Shown: positions 27,690 through 39,258, counted from the first letter of the stretch. The stretch is 64,000 nucleotides of DNA from Acidocella sp. (GCA_026224875.1 JAMFRU010000037.1:31402-95401), one strand, 5' to 3'. Notes: a model not told the origin generated them from the letters alone. Made by a program: numbers and translations.

Positions 27690-28574
27690 ATGAACCTGCT
27701 TATTTTCGGTCTTGGATACTCCGGCCGCGCCATTGCCACCGCGGCTTTGGCCGCCGGCTATACCGTAACCGGCACCACCCGTGGCGGTGCCGCGGCCGAG
27801 CCGGGCATCGCATTTGTGCCCTTCAACCGGGCGCATCAGGCCATCGAGGCCGCCACCCATATCATCGCCACCGCCGCACCCGATGAGCATGGCGACCCGG
27901 TGCTGGCCCGCTACCGCAACGCGCTGGAAGCAGCCCCAAACCTGCGCTGGATCGGCTATCTCTCCACCACCGGCGTGTACGGCAACTCAAACGGCGAGTG
28001 GGTGGACGAAAGCACCCACCCCAACCCCAGCTCGGAACGCACGCGCCGGCGTGTGGCGGCTGACTGGGCCTGGCAGCGCCTTACCCGCTCCGAGGACGAG
28101 GCCGCTTTATCCGACCCGGCCGAGGCCGACCGTGACCTCAACATTTCCATCTTCCGCCTCGCCGGCATTTACGGCCCCGGCCGCTCGATGTTCGACGATC
28201 TGCGCCAGGGTGAGGGGCGGCACGTACACAAACCCGGGCATCTGTTCGGCCGCATCCACCGCGACGACATCGCCGCCGGGCTGCTCACCGCCATGGCGCA
28301 GGAGAGCAACGGCATTTTCAATTTCTCCGATGACGAACCCGCCGCCTCGGCAGACGTGCTGTGCGAAGCCGCCCGGCTGCTGGGCGTGGAGCCACCGCCG
28401 CCGGTGCCGTTTGCAGAGGCCGAACCAACAATGTCCCCCATGGCTCGCTCCTTCTGGGCCGACAACCGCAAGGTCTCGGCCGAAATCACCAAGCGCAAAC
28501 TCGGGCTGGCCTGGCGCTACCCCACCTACCGCGAGGGTCTGCGCGCGATATTGGCGGAGGAAGGCGGCGTGTAA
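27690..28574 (+). CDS. NAD(P)-dependent epimerase/YeeZ-like SDR protein
   Basis: 'MNLLIFGLGYSGRAIATAALAAGYTVTGTTR...WIGYLSTTGVYGN...IFRLAGIYGPGRS'. Confidence 0.85.
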   Translation: MNLLIFGLGYSGRAIATAALAAGYTVTGTTRGGAAAEPGIAFVPFNRAHQAIEAATHIIATAAPDEHGDPVLARYRNALEAAPNLRWIGYLSTTGVYGNSNGEWVDESTHPNPSSERTRRRVAADWAWQRLTRSEDEAALSDPAEADRDLNISIFRLAGIYGPGRSMFDDLRQGEGRHVHKPGHLFGRIHRDDIAAGLLTAMAQESNGIFNFSDDEPAASADVLCEAARLLGVEPPPPVPFAEAEPTMSPMARSFWADNRKVSAEITKRKLGLAWRYPTYREGLRAILAEEGGV

Positions 28575-28599
28575 AGTAAGGGGGCGTAAAATCCGCCAC

Positions 28600-28635
28600 C
28601 CTTAAAGACCGTTTGAGCCTTAAAGACCGTTTGAG
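28600..28635. repeat. Perfect 18-bp tandem duplication
   Basis: ccttaaagaccgtttgag x2. Confidence 0.85.
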
Positions 28636-28774
28636 AAGTCACCTGGCGGCCGTGCCGCATCCTGGCTCAATCGCATCGCCCTGTCCGGTTACCATCATCC
28701 GCCGCCGTTGAGGGGCGGGGGCGGAGACGCTACACTGCCCCAGGGCCAGGAACATCCGGAAACAGGAGGCCGCC

Positions 28775-29581
28775 ATGTTGATAACGCCATTAAACCAAGG
28801 TTTTGGCGCGGAAGTCACCGGTTTCGATCTCGACCACGCAAGCGCGCCCGAGGATATTGCTCGTCTGCAGGCTGCCTATCTGCAGTATAACCTCCTCATC
28901 TTCCGCGGGCGCACCCCCGTGACACCAGCGCGCCAAGTGGAAATCGCCAGCTGGTTCGGGCCAATCCTGGCCCAGGGTACGCAATGGACCGTGTTGGACA
29001 ATGCCGAGCCTACGGGCCGCGAAAAATTGCCCTTCCATTCCGACATCACGTTTCTGGAATTCCCGCTCCTGGGCATCAGCCTGTGCCCGCAGGAGCTGCC
29101 CGAGGGCGACACTTCCACCACCTATATCAGCAATGCCGTGGCCTGGGCCGCACTGCCGGAAAACCTGCAGGCCGAGCTACAACATCGCAAAGCCCGGCAT
29201 TTTTACGACAGCAGCCGGGAGATGGGTTTCGACTGGCCGGTGTTTGAATACTGGCATCCCGCCTGCATGCCGCACCCGGTCACGGGCAGGCCGCTGCTGT
29301 TCGTTACCGAGCATCATGTAGACCGGATTGAAGCCATGGACGATGCGCGCTGCGAAACCGTGCTGGCGCAGCTGTTTGCCGCACTTTATGCGCCCGCGCG
29401 GCAATATGAGCATGTCTGGCGCAAGGGCGATCTGGTCATCTGGGACAATCTCGCCGTCCAGCACGCGCGCACCAGCGTGGCCGCGCCGTCGGCAGGCCGG
29501 CGCGTGATGCGCCGGGTGCAGTTGGGGGAAATGGGTTTTCTGGCGCAGGCTGAGCGTGTGCGGCAGGCGCAGCTGGCTTAA
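28775..29581 (+). CDS. TauD/TfdA family 2-oxoglutarate-dependent dioxygenase
   Basis: 'FHSDITFLEFPLLGISLCPQELPEGDTSTTYISNAVAW', 'VIWDNLAVQHAR' metal-binding motifs. Confidence 0.9.
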   Translation: MLITPLNQGFGAEVTGFDLDHASAPEDIARLQAAYLQYNLLIFRGRTPVTPARQVEIASWFGPILAQGTQWTVLDNAEPTGREKLPFHSDITFLEFPLLGISLCPQELPEGDTSTTYISNAVAWAALPENLQAELQHRKARHFYDSSREMGFDWPVFEYWHPACMPHPVTGRPLLFVTEHHVDRIEAMDDARCETVLAQLFAALYAPARQYEHVWRKGDLVIWDNLAVQHARTSVAAPSAGRRVMRRVQLGEMGFLAQAERVRQAQLA

Positions 29582-30327
29582 GAAAGTGCTGCCACCGCCA
29601 CCTCCAGCAGCGCCAAATCTTCTGGCCGCGAGAGCCTGTGGTCGCCATCCTTCAGAAAAATGGTTTTTACCGCCGTGCTCTCCAGCGCCTCGACAATTTT
29701 CAAACTATGCCGCCAGGGCACCGCATCATCCTGCATGCCGTGCAGTATCGTCACCGGGCAAACGATGGGGATTTTTGCCCCCAGCACCAGATGTTGCGCG
29801 CCTTCTTCCAGAAACTTCCATGTCCACGGCAGCGGCGCGCCGTATTCGCTCGGCTGATACAGCACGCCTTTTTCCCGTAGCTCCGCCAATAGCGCCGGGG
29901 TGAGGGAAGGGCGGACGAGTGCCTCGGTAAAATCCGCCGCCGGGGCGATAAGCACCATACCGGCCACGCGCGCGCCAAAATCCCGGCCGAGCAGGAGCGC
30001 AATCCACCCGCCCATGGAGGAACCCACCAGGAGCAAATCCTGCTCCGGCACCAATGTGCTGATGATGAACGCGGCATCCGCCGTCCAATCGCCGATGGTG
30101 CCCTCCAGAAAATCCCCGCCCGACTCCCCATGCCCCGCATAATCGAACCGCAGCATCGCCTGGCCCCGCGCGCGGCAGGCCTCCTCCAGCGCCAGTGCCT
30201 TGGTCCCGTTCATGTCCGAGGCATAGCCCGGGCAGAACACCACCACCGGCCCGGCACCCGGTAAAAACGAGTACGCCAAATTCACATCGTTACGTGAAGC
30301 ATCGGCGTTACGCGAAATATGCGGCAT
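29578..30327 (-). CDS. Alpha/beta hydrolase
   Basis: 'VVFCPGYASDMNGTKALALEE', nucleophile elbow 'LLVGSSMGGWIAL', C-terminal 'KDGDHRLSRPED'; ORF-track start is too far upstream. Confidence 0.88.
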   Translation of the reverse strand: MPHISRNADASRNDVNLAYSFLPGAGPVVVFCPGYASDMNGTKALALEEACRARGQAMLRFDYAGHGESGGDFLEGTIGDWTADAAFIISTLVPEQDLLLVGSSMGGWIALLLGRDFGARVAGMVLIAPAADFTEALVRPSLTPALLAELREKGVLYQPSEYGAPLPWTWKFLEEGAQHLVLGAKIPIVCPVTILHGMQDDAVPWRHSLKIVEALESTAVKTIFLKDGDHRLSRPEDLALLEVAVAALS

Positions 30328-30355
30328 GGTTATGTCTCCCCCTACGGCGTAATCC

Positions 30356-31510
30356 ATGTTACCGCCCGCCGCTATGATGAACGCGCGCAATACGATTCTC
30401 CAGGTGCTGCCCCGATTGGACCATGGCGGTGCCGAGCGCGTGGTGGTGGAAATCGCCGAGGGTTTGAGTGCCGCCGGCCACCGCTGCCTCATCGCCGCCG
30501 AGACCGGGCATCTCGCCAATGCCGCCTTGCGCGCCGGTGCGGAGTTGGTGCCTTTGCCGCTGGCCACCAAAAATCCTTTAAAAATATGGCGAAACACGAG
30601 GAGGCTCGTAAAGCTCATCAGGGAAAACCGGGTCGATCTCATCCACGCCCATTCCCGCGCCCCGGCCTGGTCGGCCTACCAGGCGGCAAAAAAATGCGGC
30701 ATCCCGTTCGTTACCACCTATCACGGCAGCTATAGCGAAACCTCCAAGGCCAAGCAGCGCTACAACCAGATTATGGCGCGCGGCGACCGCGTGGTGGCGG
30801 TGAGCCAATACATCGCCGAGCTGATAAAAACCCGCTACGGCACGGCGGCGGACAAATTGACCGTGGTGCATGGCGGCGTGGATACCGCGATGTTCAACCC
30901 CGCTGCGGTGCTGGGCGATCGTTCCGTGCGCCTGGCCCGCGCCTGGCGTGCCGAAGCCGGCCAGCCCGCCATCATGCTGCCGGGCCGCCTCACCAGCTGG
31001 AAGGGGCAAAAACTGTTCATCCGCGCTCTGGCCATGATGCAGCATAAGGACGCGCTGGGGATTCTGGTCGGCGCCGACCAGGGGCGGGACACCTACACCG
31101 CCAACATCGTGTCGCTCGCTGAAAGCCTGGGCGTGGCGGACCGCCTGCGCATCGCGGGCCATACCGATGACATGCCGGCCGCCCTGATGCTGGCCGATAT
31201 CGTGGTCAACTGCTCCACCAGCCCGGAGGCGTTCGGCCGCACCATCGTCGAGGCACAAGCCATGGGCCGGGTGGTGGTGGCGGCCGACCATGGCGGCGCG
31301 CGCGAAACCATTGTGGACGGCACCTCCGGCCTGCTGGTCCCGCCCAACAACGCCGCGGCGCTGGCCGCGATGCTGGATAGCGTGCTGGACCAGGATATTG
31401 CTGCGCGGATAAAATTCGGCACCCAGGCGCGGACGCATATCGAGGAGAATTTTTCGCTCAAAGTGATGCAGGACAAGATGCTGGGCATTTATGAGGAGCT
31501 GCTGGCTTGA
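30356..31510 (+). CDS. Glycosyltransferase family 4
   Basis: 'LDHGGAERVVVEIAEGLSAAGH', 'SPEAFGRTIVEAQAMGRVVVAADHGGARETIVDG'. Confidence 0.9.
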   Translation: MLPPAAMMNARNTILQVLPRLDHGGAERVVVEIAEGLSAAGHRCLIAAETGHLANAALRAGAELVPLPLATKNPLKIWRNTRRLVKLIRENRVDLIHAHSRAPAWSAYQAAKKCGIPFVTTYHGSYSETSKAKQRYNQIMARGDRVVAVSQYIAELIKTRYGTAADKLTVVHGGVDTAMFNPAAVLGDRSVRLARAWRAEAGQPAIMLPGRLTSWKGQKLFIRALAMMQHKDALGILVGADQGRDTYTANIVSLAESLGVADRLRIAGHTDDMPAALMLADIVVNCSTSPEAFGRTIVEAQAMGRVVVAADHGGARETIVDGTSGLLVPPNNAAALAAMLDSVLDQDIAARIKFGTQARTHIEENFSLKVMQDKMLGIYEELLA

Positions 31511-32382
31511 GCCGAATCCTCGTCATCCGCCACGGGGCGTTCGGCGATATCGTGCTTTCATTCCCGGCCATGGCCGCCATCCGCGCCCGGCACGTTGGCG
31601 GCGAGATTACCGTCCTCACCACCAAACTCTACGGCCCGTTGCTGGCTGCGAGCCCGTGGTTCGACCGGGTGGAAATCGACGAAAAACCCAGCTTGTGGAA
31701 TTTTCCCGGCCTGCTGCGCCTACGCCGCCAGTTGCGTGGGTTCGACATGGTTTACGACCTGCAGACCTCCAGCCGGAGCACGAGTTATTTTACCTTGGCC
31801 GGGCGCCCGCCTTGGTCCGGCATCGCCAAAGGCTGTGCCTTTCCTGATGCCGCCAACCGCGAGACATTGCATACCCGCGAACGGCTCGAACAGCAGCTCC
31901 GGATTGCCGGCATCCCCAACCTCCCAGCCCCGGACCTCTCCTGGATTGCTAGTCCTGTGCCGGGCCTCCCGCCGCGCTACGCTGTGCTGGTGCCCGGTGC
32001 CGCCCCGCACCGGCCCGAAAAACGTTTTCCCGCCGACAAGTTCCGCGAAGTGGCAGCTGCCCTGGATATGCCCGTAGTGGTAGTCGGCACCGCAGGAGAG
32101 CGGCCGCTGGCGCAAACCATCGGCGGCATGGATCTCACCGGCCGCACTGACTTTCTCCAGCTCGCCACCGTATTCCGGGGCGCGGCACTGGCCATCGGCA
32201 ACGACACCGGGCCGATGCATCTCGCCGCCGCCCTCGGTGTGCCGTGCATTTCCCTCTTCTCGGCCGCGTCAGAGCCCGCCCGCACCGCACCGCGCTACCC
32301 AGACGGCGGCTGGCCCAGCATCCTCCGCGCCCCAAGCCTGCAAGACCTGCCGGTTGCGCAAGTGCTTGCCGCCCTGCCATAA
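31507..32382 (+). CDS. Glycosyltransferase family 9 (heptosyltransferase-like)
   Basis: 'ILVIRHGAFGDIVLSFPAMAAIRARH', 'AIGNDTGPMHLAAALGVPCISLFSAASEPARTAP'. Confidence 0.9.
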   Translation: MSRILVIRHGAFGDIVLSFPAMAAIRARHVGGEITVLTTKLYGPLLAASPWFDRVEIDEKPSLWNFPGLLRLRRQLRGFDMVYDLQTSSRSTSYFTLAGRPPWSGIAKGCAFPDAANRETLHTRERLEQQLRIAGIPNLPAPDLSWIASPVPGLPPRYAVLVPGAAPHRPEKRFPADKFREVAAALDMPVVVVGTAGERPLAQTIGGMDLTGRTDFLQLATVFRGAALAIGNDTGPMHLAAALGVPCISLFSAASEPARTAPRYPDGGWPSILRAPSLQDLPVAQVLAALP

Positions 32383-32415
32383 CGCCCCCGATTACACACA
32401 GCTTGAGAGAGACCA

Positions 32416-34338
32416 ATGCCCGCTATCACACTGCCTGACGGTTCCGTACGCTCCTTCGAGGGCGCGGTGACGGGCACTGCGATCGCGGAGGCCATTGGCC
32501 CAGGGCTGGCTCGCGCCGCCTTGGTCATCGTTGTGAACGGCGTTCAGGTGGATATGTCGAGCGAGATCACGGAAGACTCGTCCATTAAATTCATCACCCG
32601 CAAGGACGCCGCCGCCCTTGAGCTGATCCGCCATGATGCCGCGCATTTGATGGCCGAGGCCGTGCAGGCGCTGTACCCCGGTACGCAGGTGACGATCGGC
32701 CCGTCCATCGAAAACGGGTTCTACTATGATTTTTACCGCAACGAGCCTTTTACCCCCGATGACCTGCCCGCCATCGAGGCAAAGATGCGCGAGCTGGTGG
32801 CCAAGGGCGAAAAATTCACACGCGAGATGTGGGACCGCGACCAGGCCATTGAATATTTTACAAACAAAGGCGAGCGCTTCAAAGCCGAGCTGATCCGCGA
32901 CCTGCCGGCGGACCAAATCACCATCTACCGCCAGGGCGACTGGCTCGACATGTGCCGCGGCCCGCATCTGCGCTCCACCGCTGATATCGGAACAGCGTTC
33001 AAATTGCAGAAGACGGCCGGTGCCTATTGGCGCGGCGATTCCAAAAACCCGATGCTGAGCCGCATCTACGGCACCGCCTGGCGCGACCAGAAGGAGCTGG
33101 ATGCGTATCTGCTGCAGCTGGAAGAGGCCGAGCGCCGCGACCACCGCAAAATCGGCAAGGAAATGGATTTGTTCCATATCCAGGAAGAGGCGGTGGGGTC
33201 CATTTTCTGGCACCGCAAGGGCTGGAAATTGTACCGCACGGTGGAAGACTACATCCGCCGCCGGCAGGAGAAGAGTGGCTACGAGGAAGTGCGTACGCCG
33301 CAGCTCGTCGACCGCCATTTATGGGAAAAATCAGGCCATTGGGATAAATACCGCAAAAACATGTTCATCGCCGAGGTTGTTGAGGAAGAATCCACCCTCG
33401 CGCTCAAGCCGATGAACTGCCCCTGCCATGTTCAAATCTTCAAACAAGGCCTGCGCTCCTACCGCCAGCTGCCCATCCGCATGGCCGAATTCGGCGCCTG
33501 CCACCGCTACGAGCCTTCCGGTGCGTTGCACGGCATCATGCGCGTGCGCGCCTTTACCCAGGACGATGCGCATATTTTCTGCACCGAGGATCAGATCGTC
33601 GAGGAGGTCGTGGCCTTCGTGGCCCTGCTCGACAGCGTATACAAAGACTTCGGTTTCGAGAGTTTCGCCGTTAAATTCTCCGACCGTCCGGAAGAACGCG
33701 CCGGCTCCGATGCCGACTGGGACCGCGCCGAGGAAGCCCTTAAAGGCGCCTGCGAAGCCGCAGGGCTGCCGTACACGCTGAACCCGGGCGAGGGCGCCTT
33801 CTACGGCCCGAAACTGGAGTTCGTCCTGCGTGACGCCATCGGCCGCGACTGGCAATGCGGCACCATGCAGGTGGATTACGTGCTGCCCGAACGGCTCGAC
33901 GCCGAATATGTCACCTCCGACTCCAGCCGCGCCCGTCCGGTGATGTTGCACCGTGCCATCGTGGGCTCGTTCGAACGTTTCCTCGGCATCCTCATCGAGA
34001 ACTACGCCGGCCGCTTCCCACTCTGGCTCGCTCCAACGCAGGTAGTCGTCGCCACCATCGTCTCCGATGCCGATGAGTATGCGGCGGAGGTGACCGCAGC
34101 GCTCACGGCGGCAGGCCTGTCCGTGGAGCTGGATGTCTCCAACCAGAAAATCCAGGCCAAAATCCGCGACCATTCGCTGCATCACGTGCCCAACATTTTC
34201 GTCGTCGGCCGCAAGGAGGCCGAGGAGCGCAAGGTTGCGTTGCGCCGCCTCGGCGGTGCCGCCCAGGAGATTCTCACCTTGGACGAGGCCGTGGCCTTGC
34301 TGAAGCACGAGGCGACCCCGCCGGATCTAAGGAGCTAA
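32416..34338 (+). CDS. thrS: Threonyl-tRNA synthetase
   Basis: TGS domain, '[13 protein letters not shown]', 'IENGFYYDF', '[57 protein letters not shown]'. Confidence 0.98.
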   Translation: MPAITLPDGSVRSFEGAVTGTAIAEAIGPGLARAALVIVVNGVQVDMSSEITEDSSIKFITRKDAAALELIRHDAAHLMAEAVQALYPGTQVTIGPSIENGFYYDFYRNEPFTPDDLPAIEAKMRELVAKGEKFTREMWDRDQAIEYFTNKGERFKAELIRDLPADQITIYRQGDWLDMCRGPHLRSTADIGTAFKLQKTAGAYWRGDSKNPMLSRIYGTAWRDQKELDAYLLQLEEAERRDHRKIGKEMDLFHIQEEAVGSIFWHRKGWKLYRTVEDYIRRRQEKSGYEEVRTPQLVDRHLWEKSGHWDKYRKNMFIAEVVEEESTLALKPMNCPCHVQIFKQGLRSYRQLPIRMAEFGACHRYEPSGALHGIMRVRAFTQDDAHIFCTEDQIVEEVVAFVALLDSVYKDFGFESFAVKFSDRPEERAGSDADWDRAEEALKGACEAAGLPYTLNPGEGAFYGPKLEFVLRDAIGRDWQCGTMQVDYVLPERLDAEYVTSDSSRARPVMLHRAIVGSFERFLGILIENYAGRFPLWLAPTQVVVATIVSDADEYAAEVTAALTAAGLSVELDVSNQKIQAKIRDHSLHHVPNIFVVGRKEAEERKVALRRLGGAAQEILTLDEAVALLKHEATPPDLRS

Positions 34339-34341
34339 CGT

Positions 34342-35004
34342 ATGGCCTTGCAGATTGACGTTATCCCCGTCACGGGCTTCCAGCAAAACTGCACCCTGTT
34401 GTGGGACGACGAGACGCTGGAAGCCGTGATGGTCGATCCCGGCGGCAATATCCCGCGTCTGCAAGCGGTACTGGAAAAAACCGGCGCCAAACTGTCCACG
34501 ATCTACCTAACGCACGGCCATGTAGACCATGCCGGCGGCGCCACCGAACTCGCGGAACTGACGGGCGCGCCCATCATCGGCCCGCACCATGGCGACCAGT
34601 TCCTGCTCGACGTGATGGAAGAGCAGGGGGCTGCCTACCGCATAAAAGCCCGCAACTGCACGCCCTCCCGCTACCTGGACGACGGCGAGACCGTAACCAT
34701 GGCGGGCACAGAATTCCTCGTCCGCCATTGCCCTGGCCACACCCCCGGCCATGTCGTCTATCTCGATCTCGCTAACAATTTTGGCATCATGGGCGACGTG
34801 CTGTTCAAAGGCTCCATTGGCCGCACCGATTTCGGCACTTACGGCAATTACGAGCAGCTGATGACCGCCATCCGCGACAAAATCCTCGTCCTGCCCGACG
34901 ATTTTGCCTTCACCTGCGGCCACGGCCCGGGCTCCACCATCGGCACCGAACGGCTGTTTAACCCGTTCCTGGCGGAGCTGGCCATTCCTGGTGGAACTGG
35001 CTGA
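34342..35004 (+). CDS. MBL-fold metallohydrolase (glyoxalase II-like)
   Basis: 'TIYLTHGHVDHAGGATELAE', 'FLVRHCPGHTPGHVVYL', 'GDVLFKGSIGRTDF'. Confidence 0.9.
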   Translation: MALQIDVIPVTGFQQNCTLLWDDETLEAVMVDPGGNIPRLQAVLEKTGAKLSTIYLTHGHVDHAGGATELAELTGAPIIGPHHGDQFLLDVMEEQGAAYRIKARNCTPSRYLDDGETVTMAGTEFLVRHCPGHTPGHVVYLDLANNFGIMGDVLFKGSIGRTDFGTYGNYEQLMTAIRDKILVLPDDFAFTCGHGPGSTIGTERLFNPFLAELAIPGGTG

Positions 35005-35059
35005 TTAACCGCCCGTAATTAGTTGTTGAGCGAAAGCCGTGCCATACCACCGGGTATAA

Positions 35060-36688
35060 ATGGAGGGCACAATGCCCGATACCCGTCTTGGTTTAGACCT
35101 ATTCTCCAAAAATTTAATCGAGATCCTCCCCGCCGCAGTCTATGTCTGCGCTGTCGATGGGGTGATCACCGCTTTCAACCACCGTGCCGCCGAGCTCTGG
35201 GGCCGCACCCCCGCACTCGGGCAAACCGACGAAAAATTTTGTGGCGCGCATAAATTATACCGTCTGGACGGCACGCTGCTCCCGCATGTCGAAACACCGA
35301 TGGAATTTGTGTTGCGGACCGGCCAGCCATCGCATGATCAGCGGGTGATCATCGAACGCCCGGACGCTTCGCGGATCACGGTTCTGGTCAATATCGCGCC
35401 ACTGTTTGGCGATGACGGCGTGCAGATAGGTGCTGTGAACTGCTTTCAGGATCTGAGCGTCCAGGAGCAATCCGAGGTGGAACGGCTAAAACTCGAAGAA
35501 GAGCTGCGGCAATCCCAGAAGATGGAAGCCGTCGGCCAGCTCACCGGCGGGCTGGCACATGATTTCAACAATCTGCTGGCCGGCATTTCGGGCAGCCTTG
35601 AGCTGGCGCAATTGCGCATCCGGCAGGGCCGCATCAGCGATCTTGAGCGCTATATCACCGCGGCCCAGGGCGCCACGGCGCGCGCCGCTTCCATCACGCA
35701 TCGCCTCCTGGCCTTCTCCCGCCGGCAGGTGCTGGAGGCCAGGACACTCGACATCAACCGCCTGGTCAGCGGGCTGGAGGAGCTGGTACGGCGCACCACC
35801 GGGCCTTCGATCAGCCTGGAGATGGTTCAGAAGGCCGGGCTGTGGACGGCGCTGGTCGACCCCAACCAGCTCGAAAACGCCTTGCTCAACCTCTGTATCA
35901 ATGCCCGCGATGCCATGCCCGATGGCGGTAAGCTCACCGTGGAAACCTCCAACACCAGCGTCGACGAGGGTGTCGCCCTGCGGCTGGACATGCCGGCCGG
36001 GCAATATGTCACGCTAACGGTCAGCGACAACGGTGTCGGCATGGCACCCGAGGTCGCGGCCCGGGCGTTCGACCCGTTTTACACGACCAAGCCGATCGGC
36101 CTTGGCACCGGCCTCGGCCTGTCGATGATCCACGGCTTTGCCCGCCAATCCGGCGGCCAGGTGCGCATCTATTCAGAGCCCGGCGAGGGCACGGCGGTCT
36201 GCATCTATCTGCCGCGCCAGCTCGGTGCCGAGGAACAGGCGGAAATCCTCGGATTTAGCGCCCCATCGCCGCAAGCCGAAACGGGCACAACCGTACTTGT
36301 TGTGGACGATGAAGCCGCCGTGCGCATGCTCGTCGCGGAAGCGCTGATCGATGCCGGCTATCTCGTGCTGGAGGCGAGCGATGCGGCCGCCGGCCTGCGC
36401 GTGTTGCGCTCCAATGCGCGCATCGATCTGCTGATCAGCGATGTCGGGCTGCCAGGCGGCATGAACGGCCGCCAGCTCGCCGAGGCGGCCCGTGAACACC
36501 GCCCCACGCTGCGCGTGCTGTTCATCACCGGCTACGCCGAAAACGCCATGATCACGCACGGCCATCTCGGCGCCGGCATGCATGTCATGACCAAGCCGTT
36601 TTCGCTTGGCGCATTATCCAGCAGGGTCAGCGAGCTTATTCAAGGTGAGCCGGGCATCTCTTCAGCCTCACATCCGGCAGCAGTGTAG
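35060..36688 (+). CDS. PAS-domain hybrid sensor histidine kinase with C-terminal receiver
   Basis: PAS '[27 protein letters not shown]', H-box '[15 protein letters not shown]', HATPase motifs, REC '[18 protein letters not shown]...[15 protein letters not shown]'. Confidence 0.92.
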   Translation: MEGTMPDTRLGLDLFSKNLIEILPAAVYVCAVDGVITAFNHRAAELWGRTPALGQTDEKFCGAHKLYRLDGTLLPHVETPMEFVLRTGQPSHDQRVIIERPDASRITVLVNIAPLFGDDGVQIGAVNCFQDLSVQEQSEVERLKLEEELRQSQKMEAVGQLTGGLAHDFNNLLAGISGSLELAQLRIRQGRISDLERYITAAQGATARAASITHRLLAFSRRQVLEARTLDINRLVSGLEELVRRTTGPSISLEMVQKAGLWTALVDPNQLENALLNLCINARDAMPDGGKLTVETSNTSVDEGVALRLDMPAGQYVTLTVSDNGVGMAPEVAARAFDPFYTTKPIGLGTGLGLSMIHGFARQSGGQVRIYSEPGEGTAVCIYLPRQLGAEEQAEILGFSAPSPQAETGTTVLVVDDEAAVRMLVAEALIDAGYLVLEASDAAAGLRVLRSNARIDLLISDVGLPGGMNGRQLAEAAREHRPTLRVLFITGYAENAMITHGHLGAGMHVMTKPFSLGALSSRVSELIQGEPGISSASHPAAV

Positions 36689-36796
36689 AATCGGCGGAGC
36701 GCGGTGCAACCCGTCGGCTGTTTGTTTCTAAAGTAAGGGCATCTTTCCAATTACCCATTCTGCAAATCGCCAAGAAATGGCTAGAGATCATTTGTC

Positions 36797-37300
36797 TCAA
36801 GCCAAACCAGGCAGCAACCCTTCAACGGGGTCCAAATCAAATGAAGCTTCAGATCCGTCCCATACAAAGTTAGAGGCCTGAATACCTGCCCAAAACAGAG
36901 CGAGATTCTTATCAGATGTGCATAGTTGAACGGTTTCGTCCGTAAAAAATCGCGAGTACATTGGTAAGCATATCGAGCGCGCGCAAATCTGCCAAAGCAT
37001 TATAGGCATCAGCTGCGTCATACTTCTGTCTAAACTTCACACATTTCAAAGTCGTCTTGATGTGATTATAGAGTGAGCTGCCGATGCTTTCGATGTTGGC
37101 GGCAACAGCCTTTGCATTAAACATCTCCAGCGGAAGCGAGATTTTTTGTGTAATGCAGCGTTGATGAGCACCTCAAAGCCAAGCGGTTTGATGTCGTAAT
37201 CGACCCAGCTAATCGTTTTTGGGGGATCACCTGACTCGCCTGCAAACTCTTCATATCTCAATATTAAGTCGCCCTCCCGAGACCGTTCAGACATTCTCAA
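36797..37300 (-). pseudogene. Hypothetical ORF broken into three frames
   Basis: Frames chain as 'MRMSERSREGDLILRYEEFAGESGDPPKTISWVDYDIKPLGFEVLINA' > 'ITQKISLPLEMFNAKAVAANIESIGSSLYNHIKTTLKCVKFRQKYDAADAYNALADLRALDMLTNVLAIF' > 'FTDETVQLCTSDKNLALFWAGIQASNFVWDGSEASFDLDPVEGLLPGLA'; breaks at A6 and T6 runs. Confidence 0.55.
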
Positions 37301-37378
37301 ATCTCACAGTCATGGGAAAGATCATAATGATATCGATACCACCAAGTAAATACGAACGTAGCGTTCTCTCGTCATTAC

Positions 37379-38542
37379 TCAAACCTCAAGCAACTCGCGC
37401 CCAATCAGAAATCTTCTGATCTCATTCGTCCCTGCTCCTATATCGTACAGTTTCGCGTCACGCAGAAACCGCTCCACCGGAAATTCTTTCAAATATCCCG
37501 CCCCGCCGAGCGCCTGGATCGCTTCGAGCGCGGTCTTCACGGCGTTTTCGCTGGCCAGCAGAATGGCGCCGGCGGCATCAAAGCGCGTGGTTTTGCCGGC
37601 GTCGCAGGCGCGGGCGACGGCGTACACATAGGCACGGGCGGAATTGAGGGCCACGTACATATCGGCGATTTTGCCCTGCATGAGCTGGAAGCTACCGATG
37701 GGGCGGCCGAATTGCTTACGCTCGCGCACATAAGGCAGCACCGCATCCAAACAGGCCTGCATGATGCCGAGCGGCCCGCCGGCCAGCACGGCGCGTTCAT
37801 AATCGAGCCCGGACATCAGCACGCCGGCGCCGCCACCTAGCGGCCCCAATATGTTCTCAGCCGGGACCTCGCAATCCTCGAACACCAGCTCGCCTGTATC
37901 CGACCCGCGCATGCCCATTTTGTCGAGTTTTGCACCGGCATGAAATCCGGAAAAATCCTTTTCGATGATGAAGGCGGTCACGCCCCGCCCGCCCGCGTCC
38001 GCGGTCTTGGCATAAACCACGAGCGTATCCGCATGCGGTGCATTGGTAATCCAGAATTTGGCTCCATTGAGCACATAGCGGCCGCCACGCTGTTCCGCTT
38101 TCAACCGCATGGAGAGCACATCCGAACCCGCCTCGGCCTCTGACATCGCAAGTGCGCCGACATGTTCGCCGGAAATCAGTCTCGGCAGATACCGCCGCTT
38201 CTGCTCATCCGTGCCCCAGCGCCGGATTTGATTGATGCAGAGGTTGGAATGCGCGCCGTAGGAAAGCCCGATCGAGGCCGAGGCACGGGAGATTTCCTCC
38301 ATCGCCACCACATGCGCCAGATAGCCCAGGCCGAGCCCGCCGAACTCTTCCTCCACGGTGATGCCGTGCAGGCCGAGCGCGCCCATTTCCGGCCACAAGC
38401 CGCGCGGAAAATTATTGGTCCTATCGATTTCCGCCGCCAGCGGCACAATCCGGTCGGCGGCAAACCGCGCGGTCGTGTCACGGATAGCATCCACGGTTTC
38501 ACCCAGGGCAAAATCCATCGCCGGCATTGAAGCTGCATTCAT
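37379..38542 (-). CDS. Isovaleryl-CoA dehydrogenase-like acyl-CoA dehydrogenase
   Basis: '[19 protein letters not shown]', '[26 protein letters not shown]', '[35 protein letters not shown]'. Confidence 0.93.
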   Translation of the reverse strand: MNAASMPAMDFALGETVDAIRDTTARFAADRIVPLAAEIDRTNNFPRGLWPEMGALGLHGITVEEEFGGLGLGYLAHVVAMEEISRASASIGLSYGAHSNLCINQIRRWGTDEQKRRYLPRLISGEHVGALAMSEAEAGSDVLSMRLKAEQRGGRYVLNGAKFWITNAPHADTLVVYAKTADAGGRGVTAFIIEKDFSGFHAGAKLDKMGMRGSDTGELVFEDCEVPAENILGPLGGGAGVLMSGLDYERAVLAGGPLGIMQACLDAVLPYVRERKQFGRPIGSFQLMQGKIADMYVALNSARAYVYAVARACDAGKTTRFDAAGAILLASENAVKTALEAIQALGGAGYLKEFPVERFLRDAKLYDIGAGTNEIRRFLIGRELLEV

Positions 38543-38621
38543 GCGTATTTCCTCCTGGCTGGGCTTGCCCGCAATACAGGATGCAGCCGCAGAGAAATAT
38601 CGTCCACTTAAAGCATGCCAA

Positions 38622-38657
38622 AGCATGAAAGCGGCCCGCGAGAGCCGCTTTCATGCT
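38622..38657 (-). terminator. Hairpin terminator downstream of CHRD gene
   Basis: AGCATGAAAGCGGC...GCCGCTTTCATGCT perfect 14-bp stem. Confidence 0.65.
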
Positions 38658-38664
38658 GAAGAAC

Positions 38665-39093
38665 TTAAGACGAAACCTTAACCTGGGCGCGGGCTTCGCC
38701 CATCGGATATTTCGCCGTGTGCAGGTTCACATAGGTTTTGCCGGCCAGTAAGGCGTTCTCCGTCGCCGCATTGGCGGTTACCGTGCCGTGCATGCCGCTC
38801 TCATACGGCCCGGGTATCGGCAGCAGCACCCCTGCTTCCTGGCCCGCTACCGCGGGGCCATGGAAATGCGCTGCATTAACCGGGCCGGACAGGCCGGAAT
38901 AGGTTATTTTATAGGTCACCTTGCCGGTCACGGTGTCCAACGTGCCGGTTACCTGGCCGGAGGGCGTCGTTGTGGCGGCACCTTCGGTGACAAAGCTGCC
39001 GGTAATGTCCAGTGTTTTCGCCTGGGCGAGGGGAGCAAAGCCGAGCACGAAAGCTGCGGCCAGAGGGATGGTGGCGCGAAGGGAAAAATTCAT
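38665..39093 (-). CDS. CHRD-domain secreted protein
   Basis: Signal peptide; 'TGTLDTVTGKVTYKITYSGLSGPVNAAHFHGPAVAGQEAGVLLPI...GKTYVNLHTAKYPMGEARAQV'. Confidence 0.9.
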   Translation of the reverse strand: MNFSLRATIPLAAAFVLGFAPLAQAKTLDITGSFVTEGAATTTPSGQVTGTLDTVTGKVTYKITYSGLSGPVNAAHFHGPAVAGQEAGVLLPIPGPYESGMHGTVTANAATENALLAGKTYVNLHTAKYPMGEARAQVKVSS

Positions 39094-39258
39094 GATGGTG
39101 TTTCCTGATTTTATTGTGCCGTGATTTTATGGTGCCGTGCTGCACATCGCGGTTCGCGATATCGGATAGGATATGAGGGTGAATTGCGCGGCTGCAAGCG
39201 CGACCTCTCTGCACTTGCGAAATAACCCGGATTTGTCACCTGCGGCGCCGGAGCCGTT

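Noticed and set aside
29578-30642. 354-aa start for the alpha/beta hydrolase
   Set aside because: The N-terminal extension runs over the divergent GT4 start and has no hydrolase similarity; the ATG at 30327 is better.
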